From the NCBI GenBank assembly GCA_030827135.1, contig JAURFE010000001.1, positions 1,000,368 through 1,064,367 of the forward strand: a DNA stretch of 64,000 nt, written 5' to 3'. Source of the DNA: Vicinamibacterales bacterium (GTDB lineage Bacteria > Acidobacteriota > Vicinamibacteria > Vicinamibacterales > SCN-69-37). A model generated the notes under the pieces. It searched no databases, was not told the DNA's origin, and saw only the letters and a list, made by a program, of their open reading frames with translations. Numbering within the stretch: position 1 is the stretch's first letter; each line of letters starts with the position of its first letter. Shown piece after piece: positions 51,630 through 60,320 of this stretch. The position numbers and the translations under genes were made by a program.

Positions 51630-52706
51630 ATGCCGCCAGATCTCGAATCTGCTCTCCGCCGGTCCCGCAAGAATCTGGAAGACCTCAGATACGCGCTTGA
51701 CCAGTCCGCGATCGTGGCCATCACCGACGTCCGCGGCGACATCACCTACGTCAACGACACGTTTTGCGCGATTTCGAAGTATCCACGGGAAGCCCTGATC
51801 GGACGTAACCACCGGATTCTCAACTCCGGACTCCACGGAGTGGAGTTCTTCAAGGAGATGTACCGCACGGTCGCCCAGGGGCGGGTCTGGCGGGGGGAAA
51901 TCCGGAACCGGGCGCGGGACGGATCTCTGTACTGGGTCGACACCACCGTGGTGCCGTTCCTGAACGACGAAGGCAAGCCCTACCAGTACGTCTCGATTCG
52001 TTACGACATCACCGAGCGCAAGCATTCGGAAGCGGCGCTCCGCGATCAGGCGTCACTCGCGCAACTGGGCAAACTGGCCGCAGTGGTCGCGCATGAAGTG
52101 CGCAACCCGCTGGCCGCGATCCGCGGCGCGCTGCAGGTCATCGGGCGACGGCTCGACGGGCGGACCGAGGAAGTCGCCGTGATCCAGGAAGTGATCGCGC
52201 GCGTCGACGGCCTGAGCGACATCGTGCAGGATTTGACGCAGTTCGCCCGCCCGCGGCAGCCCGTGCCGATCGCCGTCCCGCTGCAGACTTTCGTGAACAG
52301 CGTGGTCTCGCTGGTGTCGCGAGATCCGACGATGGCGCATGTGACCGTGGACGTCGAGGTCCAGGACGCCACCATTTTTGTGGACGTGGACCAGATTCAG
52401 CAGGCGTTTCTCAATCTGCTCATCAATGGCGCCCAGGCGATGCAGGGCAGGGGCCGGATCACGATCACCGGCGTGACGGGGGACGACACGTGCGAAATTT
52501 CGATTCGCGACGAGGGCCCTGGCATTTCGGCCGAGGTGCGCGATCACCTGTTCGAGCCCTTCTTCACTACGAAACATCGGGGCACCGGCCTGGGCCTGGC
52601 CACAGCCCGGCGCATTGTCGACAGCCACGGGGGCAGCCTGACGCTGGAAAGTCCGGAGGGGGGCGGCACGATTGCCCGCATTCGCGTCCCGTTATCGAGG
52701 GCCTGA
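51630..52706 (+). CDS. PAS-domain sensor histidine kinase
   Basis: 358 residues from ATG at 51630. A short N-terminal coil, then a PAS domain (ALDQSAIVAITDVRGDITYV, FCAISKYPREALIGRNHRIL, WRGEIRNRARDGSLYWVDTT with PAC end YVSIRYDITERK). HisKA: QLGKLAAVVAHEVRNPLAAI (His near 155). HATPase: FLNLLINGAQAMQGRGRITI (N box), IRDEGPGISAEV (G1), FFTTKHRGTGLGLATARRIV (G2). No membrane segment, so a cytoplasmic sensor; PAS could bind heme or another ligand. Divergent from the receiver/NtrC genes; likely their kinase. Confidence 0.92.
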   Translation: MPPDLESALRRSRKNLEDLRYALDQSAIVAITDVRGDITYVNDTFCAISKYPREALIGRNHRILNSGLHGVEFFKEMYRTVAQGRVWRGEIRNRARDGSLYWVDTTVVPFLNDEGKPYQYVSIRYDITERKHSEAALRDQASLAQLGKLAAVVAHEVRNPLAAIRGALQVIGRRLDGRTEEVAVIQEVIARVDGLSDIVQDLTQFARPRQPVPIAVPLQTFVNSVVSLVSRDPTMAHVTVDVEVQDATIFVDVDQIQQAFLNLLINGAQAMQGRGRITITGVTGDDTCEISIRDEGPGISAEVRDHLFEPFFTTKHRGTGLGLATARRIVDSHGGSLTLESPEGGGTIARIRVPLSRA

Positions 52707-52747
52707 CCGGGGTACGCGGTTTGCAACCACCAGCGGCGGAGGCCGAG

Positions 52748-53191
52748 ATGGTTGCCATCAAGAAAATTCTTGTTCCGACCGACTTCAGTGACCCAGCCGC
52801 AGCCGCGCTGAAGTACGGCCTGGCCCTGGCCGAGGAATTCGGCAGCACGTTGCACCTGATCCATGTGGTGCCCGAGCCCTACGTCTACCCGTGGGGCACG
52901 GAGATTTCGACGATGCCTCTGGTGGATCTGCTGACGCAGTCGGAAGCCCAGGCCGGGGAGCGGCTGAAGACCCTTGTTGACGAGCGCGGCGCGATGAAGG
53001 GCCGCGTGAAGACATCGACCGCCATCGGCACCCCGGTGGACCGCATCCTGCAGTACATCACGGACGAGGGCATCGACCTGATCGTGATGGGCACCCACGG
53101 CCGCGGCGCGGTCGGGCACCTGCTGCTGGGGTCGGTGGCCGAGCGGCTGGTCCGGCGTTCGCCCGTGCCGGTGCTGACGGTCAAACGCTGA
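52748..53191 (+). CDS. Universal stress protein UspA family (single domain)
   Basis: 147 residues: MVAIKKILVPTDFSDPAAAA LKYG..LHLIHVVPEPY..DLIVMGTHGRGAVGHLLLGS VAERLVRRSPVPVLTVKR. The GxHGRG..LLGS nucleotide-binding motif is intact, so ATP binding is expected. 41 bp after the histidine kinase gene and likely in the same transcript. Confidence 0.95.
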   Translation: MVAIKKILVPTDFSDPAAAALKYGLALAEEFGSTLHLIHVVPEPYVYPWGTEISTMPLVDLLTQSEAQAGERLKTLVDERGAMKGRVKTSTAIGTPVDRILQYITDEGIDLIVMGTHGRGAVGHLLLGSVAERLVRRSPVPVLTVKR

Positions 53192-53241
53192 AATGCGGGC
53201 GCCCTGCAACGGGAACCCGCCGGCCGTCGTAAATTGGTCGA

Positions 53242-54525
53242 ATGGTGACCCGGTTTACGGCAGTGCTGGTGGTGGTGGCGGCGATGATTGGCGCGGTGGC
53301 GGCTCCTGCCGGAGCGCAGGATGTGCTGCGGGTTTTCCTCGATTGCGCCCAATGTGACTTCAACAACCTGCGGCAGGACATCACGTTCGTCAATTACGTC
53401 CGCGACAAGACTGACGCGGATGTCCACGTCCTGGTGTCCACCCAGAACACGGCGTCGGGTGGCAGCGAGTACACGCTCGACTTCATCGGCCAGGGCTCCT
53501 TCGCAGCACAGGGGCAGCGGTTGACCTACGTCAGCAGCGGGTCAGACACCGAGGACGAACGGCGCCGCGGGGTGTCCCGGACGTTTGCCCTCGGCTTGAC
53601 GCCATTCCTTCTGAGGACCTCGCAGAGCGACCGGTTCTCGCTCCAGTATCGGCCCCCGGCGGGGACTGCGGCGCCGAAACCCACTGCCCCCGCCAACGAC
53701 CCGTGGGACGCCTGGATCTTCCGGCTCGGCGCCAGCACCGAACTGAACGGCGAGACCCGCCAGCACAGCAACCGGTTCCGCACCAACGTGTCGGCCAACC
53801 GCACCACCGAGCGATGGAAGTTCTCGTTCAGCGGCAACGGCGACTTCAACCGCAGCGATTTCACCTTGAGCGACGGCCGAAAGGTGAAGAGTTCCTCTGA
53901 TTCGTGGAACTTCGGCGGGTCCGTGATCAAGAGCCTGGGCAAAGATCACTGGGCGGGATTGATTCGGACCGAGGTCCGCTCCAGCACCCAGTCAAACGAA
54001 CAGCTCGAGGTCAGACAGGCGATCGGCCTGGAGTGGGACTACTTTCCGTACGCCGACTCCACGCGGCGGTCGATGGTGGTGCAGTACTCGACCGGCGTGT
54101 CGCGGATGCACTACTTCGAGCGCACGCTTTTCGGCCAGACGAAGGAAACCTTGTTCGACCATCGACTGGCTGCGATCCTCGCGCTGCGGCAGCCGTGGGG
54201 CACGTGGCGCGCCTCGGCGGCCTATTCGGCGTTCCTGCACGATGCGTCAAAGTACAACCTGGACTTCTTCGGCGACGCCGACGTCCGGCTGTTCCGGGGA
54301 TTCAGTCTGAATCTGGAAGGGAGCTACTCGAGGGTGCGCGACCAGCTTTACCTCCCGGCGGGGCAGGCGACCGATGAAGAAGTCCTGCTGCGCCTCCGTC
54401 GGCTCGAAACCGGCTACCGCTACAGGGTCCAGGTCGGCTTCAGCTTCCAGTTCGGCTCCATCTACAACAACGTCGTCAACCCGCGCTGGAGCGCGACGAC
54501 CGGCCGCGGGTGGGGCGGTCAGTAG
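53242..54525 (+). CDS. Hypothetical outer-membrane beta-barrel protein (DUF481-like)
   Basis: 427 residues with signal peptide (TRFTAVLVVVAAMIGAVAAP). The N-terminal soluble part contains CAQCDFNNLRQDITFVNYVR, a small Cys-x-x-Cys region, then beta strands with alternating hydrophobic residues over residues 150-410 (LGASTELNGETRQHSNRFRT, WKFSFSGNGDFNRSDFTLSD, LNLEGSYSRVRDQLYLPAGQ, YRVQVGFSFQFGSIYNNVV), consistent with an outer-membrane barrel. Family name tentative. It ends with a 7-bp overlap against the convergent acyl-CoA synthetase gene. Confidence 0.7.
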   Translation: MVTRFTAVLVVVAAMIGAVAAPAGAQDVLRVFLDCAQCDFNNLRQDITFVNYVRDKTDADVHVLVSTQNTASGGSEYTLDFIGQGSFAAQGQRLTYVSSGSDTEDERRRGVSRTFALGLTPFLLRTSQSDRFSLQYRPPAGTAAPKPTAPANDPWDAWIFRLGASTELNGETRQHSNRFRTNVSANRTTERWKFSFSGNGDFNRSDFTLSDGRKVKSSSDSWNFGGSVIKSLGKDHWAGLIRTEVRSSTQSNEQLEVRQAIGLEWDYFPYADSTRRSMVVQYSTGVSRMHYFERTLFGQTKETLFDHRLAAILALRQPWGTWRASAAYSAFLHDASKYNLDFFGDADVRLFRGFSLNLEGSYSRVRDQLYLPAGQATDEEVLLRLRRLETGYRYRVQVGFSFQFGSIYNNVVNPRWSATTGRGWGGQ

Positions 54526-57140
54526 GTAATGCGCCGGGTGCGCGCCGGCACACGAGGCGTGCCGATGCGCACACGGATGTCCAGCGCGCGCGCGCCACGC
54601 GGCATCACGCGCAGCGGATTAATGTCCAGTTCCTGAATTTCCGGACACGCCGTCACCAGCGCGGACACGCGCAGCAGCACATCCTTGAGCGCCGCAACGT
54701 CCGCCGGCGCCGCGCCACGATGCCCCTTTAGCAGCGCAGCACCACGCAGCGACGCGATCATCTCCTCGGCGTCCCGCTCGGTCAGCGGGTGCAGCCGGAA
54801 ATCCGCATCGTGCAGCAACTCCGCCAGAATGCCGCCGCTCGCGCACGCCATCACGGGGCCGAAGATGGGATCATCGGTCACGCCCACCAGCATCTCGACG
54901 CCGCCGCCCACCATGGTCTGCACCAGCCCGCCGGTCATCGCGTCACCAAGCCGTGACCGCATGTCGCGCCAGGCCTCGCGCACCGCCATCTCCCCCATCA
55001 GGCCCACGCGCACGCCCCCGACCTCCGTCTTGTGAAGGATCGTCGGCCCGACGGCCTTGAGCACCACGGTGCCGCCGATGGTCGCCGCGGCGTCCACGGC
55101 GTCCTGTTCGGTGGTGGCATGAAGACTGGCCGGCACCGGGATACCGGCGGCTGTCACCAGGGCCTGGGCTTCCTCGGCCGTGACCCACCCGCCGCCCCGC
55201 GCGACGACTCCATCCACCAGTTCCCGCGCAGCCGCTGCATCAAGGCTGATCTCCGGCGGCGCCTCCTCCGCCGTGGCCCGCCACTCGCCGTACGTCGCCG
55301 CGCGCGCGAGCGCCACGGCGGCTGATTCCGGAAACGCGAAACAGGGAATCGGCGCGAGCATCGGCGCCGCCCCCTGCGCCGACATGAAGATACCGAGCAC
55401 GGGCTTCCCCGGGACGGCCGCCGACGCCGCCCGCACCGCGCGGGCCACATCATCCGGATGCGTGACCAGCGGCGGGATGAAGATGACCAGCACGCTGTCC
55501 ACGCGCTCGTCGCGCAACAGTGCCGTCAGCGCACGACCGTAGCCCTCGGCCGAGGCCGACGCAATCATGTCCACCGGATTGCCCACCGACGCCGCCGCCG
55601 GAAGGAACGACCGCAACTCGGCAATGGTATCGTCGCTCAACGACGGCAGTTCCAGGCCCTGCGCCTCACACGCATCGGCCGCGAGAATGCCGGGACCACC
55701 GGCGTTGGTCAGAATCGCCACGCGGCGTCCTTTGGGCAGCGGTTGGTGTGCCAGCAACGTCGCCACATCAAACAGTTCCTCGAGCGTGTTGGTGCGAATG
55801 ACGCCCGCCTGGGTGAACAGCGCGTCCACCACGGCATCACTGCTGGCCAGCGCGCCGGTATGCGACGAGGCCGCGCGCGCGCCGGAAGCCGACCGCCCTG
55901 ACTTCACCGCCACGATCGGTTTTTCGCGCGCCACCCGCCGCGCAATCTGACTGAACTTCCGCGGATTCCCGAAACTCTCGAGGTACAGCAGAATCACGCT
56001 CGTGCGCGGATCCTCCGCCCAGTACTGAATCAGGTCGTTGCTTGACACATCCGCCTTGTTGCCGACCGACACAAACGTCGAGATACCCAGGTCCAGCCGA
56101 CGGGCATAGTCGAGAATCGCCAGGCCCAGCGCCCCACTTTGCGTCGACATGGCCACGCGGCCGGGCGGCGGGTAGACCGGTGAAAACGTCGCGTTGAGAT
56201 TGACAGCCGGGTCGGTGTTGAGCAGTCCCATGCAGTTGGGACCAACCATCCGCACGCCGGCGGCCCGCACCTTGTCGAGCAATGCCGCCTCAAGCGCCCG
56301 GCCCTCGGCACCGACCTCCCCAAAGCCGGCCGAAATGACCACAAGCGCCTTGACCCCCTTGGCAATGCACTCATCCACCGCCGCCAGCACACGCGCCGCA
56401 GGCACCACAATCACCGCCAGATCCACGGTCCCGGGAATGTCCGTCACACGCGCAAACACCGGGTGACCGTTGATCTCACCCGCCTGCGGATGCACCGGAT
56501 ACACCGGCACGGAGCATCCGGCCTCAATCAGGTTGTGGAAGACTTCGCTGCCGATCCGCCCGCGCTCCCGATTCACGCCGATGACCGCGACGCCGCGTGG
56601 TTCAAAAAACGGACGCATCGACGCGGCCGCCGCCTGCCGCGCCCTCGCCGCACTGCGATCGAGATACACCTCTGTCGGCCCCAGTTCCAGCGACACATGC
56701 AACGTGCCAGGCTCGCGATCCGGATGCTGCGAGACTGCAAACCCCGACGAGGCAAAAAGCTCGACGATGGTGCGATCGCCACGGGGGACCCACGCATCAA
56801 ACACCGCCACCCCCTCTCGCCGCGCATCGTCGGCCAGCAGTTCCAGAACGCGTGTGCCGATCCCGCGGCCTTCAAATCCCGGGGCAACCGCCATTGCGAC
56901 CTCGGCCCGTCCCGGCATGTCCGGCAGCCGACGATACCCGGCCACGACTTGTGACTGGCCGCCAACGCCGCCAACCACGACAACGCCGGGGGCGCCGGCC
57001 GAGAGACCAAGGCCACGCAGCCACTGACCATGACGCTGAATCTGGGCAAAAAACGACTCCGGCAGAGCCAGGGCATCGGCCGCCGTCGCAGGCCGAAGGT
57101 GAAGGGTTGTGCCGTCGCGCAGGACGATGTCGGCTGTCAT
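54519..57140 (-). CDS. GNAT acetyltransferase fused to ADP-forming acyl-CoA synthetase (Pat-like)
   Basis: 873 residues from ATG at 57140. N-terminal GNAT domain (residues 1-160): RAEVAMAVAPGFEGRGIGTR, VLELLADDARREGVAVFDAW. Then a CoA-binding domain (FEPRGVAVIGVNRERGRIGS), ligase-CoA domain with VAVKSGRSASGARAASSHTG (the phospho-His site SSHTGAL), VAILTNAGGPGILAADACEA and an ATP-grasp domain (VTAAGIPVP; VVLKAVGPTILHKTEVGGVR; INPLRVMP). Fused Pat-type proteins acetylate lysines on acyl-CoA synthetases; E. coli PatZ carries its GNAT at the C-terminus, whereas this is the N-terminal GNAT arrangement. It could instead act as an acetate-CoA ligase. A divergent gene starts 6 bp away. Confidence 0.88.
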   Translation of the reverse strand: MTADIVLRDGTTLHLRPATAADALALPESFFAQIQRHGQWLRGLGLSAGAPGVVVVGGVGGQSQVVAGYRRLPDMPGRAEVAMAVAPGFEGRGIGTRVLELLADDARREGVAVFDAWVPRGDRTIVELFASSGFAVSQHPDREPGTLHVSLELGPTEVYLDRSAARARQAAAASMRPFFEPRGVAVIGVNRERGRIGSEVFHNLIEAGCSVPVYPVHPQAGEINGHPVFARVTDIPGTVDLAVIVVPAARVLAAVDECIAKGVKALVVISAGFGEVGAEGRALEAALLDKVRAAGVRMVGPNCMGLLNTDPAVNLNATFSPVYPPPGRVAMSTQSGALGLAILDYARRLDLGISTFVSVGNKADVSSNDLIQYWAEDPRTSVILLYLESFGNPRKFSQIARRVAREKPIVAVKSGRSASGARAASSHTGALASSDAVVDALFTQAGVIRTNTLEELFDVATLLAHQPLPKGRRVAILTNAGGPGILAADACEAQGLELPSLSDDTIAELRSFLPAAASVGNPVDMIASASAEGYGRALTALLRDERVDSVLVIFIPPLVTHPDDVARAVRAASAAVPGKPVLGIFMSAQGAAPMLAPIPCFAFPESAAVALARAATYGEWRATAEEAPPEISLDAAAARELVDGVVARGGGWVTAEEAQALVTAAGIPVPASLHATTEQDAVDAAATIGGTVVLKAVGPTILHKTEVGGVRVGLMGEMAVREAWRDMRSRLGDAMTGGLVQTMVGGGVEMLVGVTDDPIFGPVMACASGGILAELLHDADFRLHPLTERDAEEMIASLRGAALLKGHRGAAPADVAALKDVLLRVSALVTACPEIQELDINPLRVMPRGARALDIRVRIGTPRVPARTRRITY

Positions 57141-57152
57141 ACACTGATGTCC

Positions 57153-57581
57153 ATGGGTACCCACCTGACGACTGCTGATGTCGTGCGAATGGCGGAGGCC
57201 ACCCAGATGCGGGCGGCGCGGTTATCCCGCACATCAAGTGTGCTCGGATGGTGGCACGAGCGCAAGTTCGTGACCGCCGTGGACGAATTCACGCGCGCAC
57301 TGCGCAGCCTGTCGCAGCGTACTGTCGAGCACGCAACCGCCGATGAGATTCGGGGGATTGGCGTCAAGGTGGACGCCATCATTGCGGACGCCGAAGTGTT
57401 CATCAGCCGGCACCGGAACTCCAGTCTCAAGCGGGTGGAACAGGATCGTCACCTGGTCACGCGCATCTACGAGCTGCGGGCGTCGCACGAGAAGGTCGCA
57501 CGCGGAGTCACCGCAGAGCCCGGCATGACCGACCTCCGATGGGAGGTCAAACTCGACGCGGCGCACCGGGATAAATCATGA
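57153..57581 (+). CDS. Hypothetical protein coupled to UspA gene
   Basis: 142 residues from ATG at 57153 (or 57147, MSMGTHLTTADVV). Largely helical and charged: VVRMAEATQMRAARLSRTSS, KFVTAVDEFTRALRSLSQRT, IGVKVDAIIADAEVFISRHR, YELRASHEKVARGV. No family recognised. Its stop overlaps the downstream Usp start (ATGA at 57578), and it starts 6-12 bp from the divergent Pat-like gene. Confidence 0.65.
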   Translation: MGTHLTTADVVRMAEATQMRAARLSRTSSVLGWWHERKFVTAVDEFTRALRSLSQRTVEHATADEIRGIGVKVDAIIADAEVFISRHRNSSLKRVEQDRHLVTRIYELRASHEKVARGVTAEPGMTDLRWEVKLDAAHRDKS

Positions 57582-58423
57582 CCGGCCCGGTCGTCTGTGG
57601 GATCGATTTCTCGGACCATTCGCGCCGGGCGCTCGCGTGGGCCCGCCTGCTGGCGGATCGCCTGGGGCAACCGCTGGTCGTGGTGCACGCCGTCGAACCC
57701 GTGCTCGCCGAAGCGGCACGACTGACGTACGGTCCGGACGCGCTGAAGGCGTCCATCGAACCGGAACTTCGGACATTCGCCGGGCCGCTCGGCGGATCAG
57801 CGACGGCGTTCCACATCGGAGTGGGTGAACCGGCGAGTGTGATTCGCGGCACCGCGCTGGTGCGCAACGCGTCGGTCCTGGTGGTCGGCACACAGGGCCA
57901 CGGTCGCGCGGCTCGCATGTGGTTCGGCTCCACGACCATGCGGCTGCTGCGGGAGACGACGATTCCGGTGTTGTGTGTACCGTCGGCAGCGTCCGACGTA
58001 CCGGAGATCGCCGCCCTCGTGGTGGGCACGGACTTCAGTGACGCATCCGCCGCGGCGCTGCAGACCGCCGCCCAGCTCGGGGCCCGATGCGGCGTGCCGG
58101 TCACGTGCCTGCACGTGGTGCCCACCGTGTCGACCTCTGCGCGGTGGAACGAATTGGTGAAGGACGCGGAACATGCCGCAGTCCGGTCGGCGCGCAGCCG
58201 CATGGCGGATGCCACAGCCGGCTTCGCGGAGGGGACCCTCACCCCGGACGTGCGCACGGGTGACGCGGCAGAGGTCTTGCTCCAGGCCGCCGCCGCACGC
58301 GGCACCCTGATCGTCGTCGGCCTCGGCGGCGCGAACCCCGGTCAACGACCCGGCTCGACAGCCTACCGCCTGGCATCCGGCGCCGAGACGCCGGTGCTGG
58401 GCGTGCCGCCGCGACGCACCTGA
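57578..58423 (+). CDS. Tandem-domain universal stress protein
   Basis: 281 residues with two Usp domains. Domain 1 (1-140): VVCGIDFSDHSRRALAWARL, VLVVGTQGHGRAARMWFGST, TIPVLCVP, with an ATP-type GHGRxxxxxFGS motif. Domain 2 (145-280): ALVVGTDFSDASAAALQTAA, QLGARCGVPVTCLHVVPTVS, and a [20 protein letters not shown] end where the nucleotide motif is altered. A functional hybrid of active and degenerate sites is common in tandem Usps. The 3' end overlaps the convergent LOG gene by 61 bp. Confidence 0.9.
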   Translation: MTGPVVCGIDFSDHSRRALAWARLLADRLGQPLVVVHAVEPVLAEAARLTYGPDALKASIEPELRTFAGPLGGSATAFHIGVGEPASVIRGTALVRNASVLVVGTQGHGRAARMWFGSTTMRLLRETTIPVLCVPSAASDVPEIAALVVGTDFSDASAAALQTAAQLGARCGVPVTCLHVVPTVSTSARWNELVKDAEHAAVRSARSRMADATAGFAEGTLTPDVRTGDAAEVLLQAAAARGTLIVVGLGGANPGQRPGSTAYRLASGAETPVLGVPPRRT

Positions 58424-59163
58424 GGCGGCCGTTCGCCCAGCCACCAGGCCGGCCGCCGCACGCGACGCAATCCGAACCGGTCCACGGTGTGCGCTTCGAT
58501 GTGTGCCATCGCGACATCCAGGTCGTCGGTGACCTTCAGCAGGTCGAGGTCGCGCGGCGACATCGCACCGGCCTGCACCATCTCGCGCAACAACACCATG
58601 TAGGGTTCCCAGTAGGTTGTCCCGACGAGCACCACCGGGAAGTTGGCGACCTTGTTGGTCTGAATCAGCGTGAGCGCTTCGTTCAATTCGTCAAGCGTCC
58701 CGAGCCCACCGGGCAGCACCACGAAGCCATACGAGTACTTGAAGAGCAGCACCTTTCGCACGAAGAAGTAGTGACAGGTGACCCATCGGTCGAGGTACTT
58801 GTTGTGCGCCTGTTCAAACGGCAGCTTGATGTTGCAGCCGACTGACAGACCGCCATGGTCGTGGGCACCGCGGTTGGCAGCCTCCATGATGCCCGGCCCT
58901 CCGCCCGTCATGACGGCAAACCCCATCTCGCTCAGACGACGCCCCACGTCACGGCCGACGTCGTAGTACGGGTGGCCTTCGCCGAAGCGGGCCGATCCGA
59001 ACACGGAGATACAGGGCCCGACAAAATGCAGCTTGCGGAAGCCGACGACAAAATCGCGGACCGCACGCCAGAGCAACTGCAGCTCACGCAGGCGGGAGTG
59101 GGGACCTTCGAGCAGCAGGCGGTCGGACTGGCTGCCGTTGGGACTGGTCACGGGTACAGCCAC
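58363..59163 (-). CDS. LOG-family (Rossmann-fold TIGR00730-type) protein
   Basis: 266 residues. [60 protein letters not shown] (PGGxGTxxE) define the LOG/'lysine decarboxylase-like' nucleotide 5'-monophosphate phosphoribohydrolase family. HFFV-type helical segment [19 protein letters not shown] lies in the middle. The C-terminus is basic and unlike the family's usual end. Start overlaps the pdxH 3' end by 16 bp. Confidence 0.9.
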   Translation of the reverse strand: MAVPVTSPNGSQSDRLLLEGPHSRLRELQLLWRAVRDFVVGFRKLHFVGPCISVFGSARFGEGHPYYDVGRDVGRRLSEMGFAVMTGGGPGIMEAANRGAHDHGGLSVGCNIKLPFEQAHNKYLDRWVTCHYFFVRKVLLFKYSYGFVVLPGGLGTLDELNEALTLIQTNKVANFPVVLVGTTYWEPYMVLLREMVQAGAMSPRDLDLLKVTDDLDVAMAHIEAHTVDRFGLRRVRRPAWWLGERPPQVRRGGTPSTGVSAPDARR

Positions 59164-59720
59164 TCTGACGTCCAGCCGCCGTCGGCGCGATCGAAGGCCT
59201 GCCGCGTATGGAGGCGACCGATACCGGCCTTCCAGAATTCAATGTGGTGCGGAACCAGCCGGAAGCCGGACCAGAATGGCGGGCGGGGGACCGCGCGGCC
59301 GACATACCGTGCCCCGATGGCCGCGGCCCGCGCCAGCAGCGTCGCCTGCCCCGAGAGCGTCTCACTCTGGCGGGACGCCCAGGCACCGATCTGGCTCTCA
59401 CGCGGGCGCGTCGCAAAGTACGCGTCGGCCTCCTCGTCGGGTACGGACACGACATCACCTTCGATCCGAACCTGGCGTTCAAGCGCCGGCCAGTAGACAC
59501 ACAGCGACGCGTGCGGCGTGTGCGCGAGTTCGCGCCCCTTGCGCGATCGGAGGTTGGTGAAAAAGGTGAATCCGCGCAGGTCCACGTACTGGATCAGGAC
59601 CATGCGGCCGACCGGCCGGCCGGATTCACCGACAGTGGAGAGACAGGCGGCCTTCGGGTCGAATCCTCCCCGAGCGACCGCCTCGTCGAGCCATTCACGA
59701 TAGTGTGCGATCGGATCCAT
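59148..59720 (-). CDS. pdxH: Pyridoxine/pyridoxamine 5'-phosphate oxidase
   Basis: 190 residues from ATG at 59720 (GTG at 59723 alternative). [80 protein letters not shown] and [20 protein letters not shown], then WLYP cover the conserved FMN and PLP sites of PdxH (W..L.RQVR.EG; RLH.R). It makes PLP using FMN and O2. Its 5' end follows the selenoprotein-like peroxiredoxin gene. Confidence 0.94.
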   Translation of the reverse strand: MDPIAHYREWLDEAVARGGFDPKAACLSTVGESGRPVGRMVLIQYVDLRGFTFFTNLRSRKGRELAHTPHASLCVYWPALERQVRIEGDVVSVPDEEADAYFATRPRESQIGAWASRQSETLSGQATLLARAAAIGARYVGRAVPRPPFWSGFRLVPHHIEFWKAGIGRLHTRQAFDRADGGWTSEWLYP

Positions 59721-59736
59721 CACACACTGACCTATA

Positions 59737-60279
59737 TCACTTCCGCTTCACGCCGAGCTCGCCCAATTTCCGCGCCAGGTCGTCGCCGGCCGTACCGGTG
59801 CTGACCTGTTTGTCGATGTGGAGGATCTTCCCGTCCGGCCCGATGTAGAAGGTCCAGCGGCGGGCCATCCCCATGGGGGACAACACACCGTATGCAGTCG
59901 CCACATCTTTTTCAGGATTGGAAAGGATGGGAAAGTCAGCTTCGTGTTCTTTCGCGAACCTCGTGTTGGTCTCCGCGTCGTCGACGCTGACCATGAAGTA
60001 CGCGACATCAAACTGCCGAATCGTCTCGCCGCTCGCCCGGAGCGACTTGCATTCGGCCGTTCAACCACCGGTGAATGCCTTCGGGAACCACGCCAGGACG
60101 ACGGCGCGTCCCTTGTAGTCCGAAAGCCGATGGGTCTTGCCATCCGAGCCGGCGAGGGCAAATGCGGGCGCTTGATCGCCCACCTTCAACTCGACGGCCG
60201 GCGTCTGGGTCAGGGTGGCGGCGGCGATACTCGCGACAAGCACCGTAGCCGTCAGCCCCACGAGGGACAGGGTTTTCAT
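59737..60279 (-). CDS. Putative selenocysteine-containing peroxiredoxin (in-frame TGA at the catalytic position)
   Basis: Reading from ATG at 60279 through an in-frame TGA (60063-60061) gives 180 residues. Signal peptide [20 protein letters not shown]; then [100 protein letters not shown]. These are the complete AhpC/TSA-peroxiredoxin blocks. Homologues have the peroxidatic Cys at 'AFTGGCTAEC'; here codon 73 is TGA, with the resolving-type Cys four residues on. The two halves keep the same frame with no other change, and a bSECIS-like hairpin follows the TGA. A stop in this place would remove the active site. It would reduce peroxides in the periplasm. Recoding is inferred; a nonsense mutation or sequence error is the alternative. 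Confidence 0.82.
60028..60046 (-). promoter_or_regulatory. Candidate bacterial SECIS hairpin
   Basis: Fourteen nt after the TGA, the minus strand reads GTCGCTCCGGGCGAGCGGC: a 7-bp stem (one G-U) closed by a CGGGC loop. A short stem with loop guanines about 20-25 nt downstream of UGA is what the bacterial SelB-binding element requires. Confidence 0.65.
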
Positions 60280-60320
60280 AATATGGGCCGGACTCCTTTC
60301 GGCGTTATCTTACCCCCTGC

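Noticed and set aside
59737-60279. Two separate genes (72-residue and 85-residue proteins) in place of one peroxiredoxin
   Set aside because: They share one frame, neither holds a complete fold, and joining across the TGA restores the whole family pattern.
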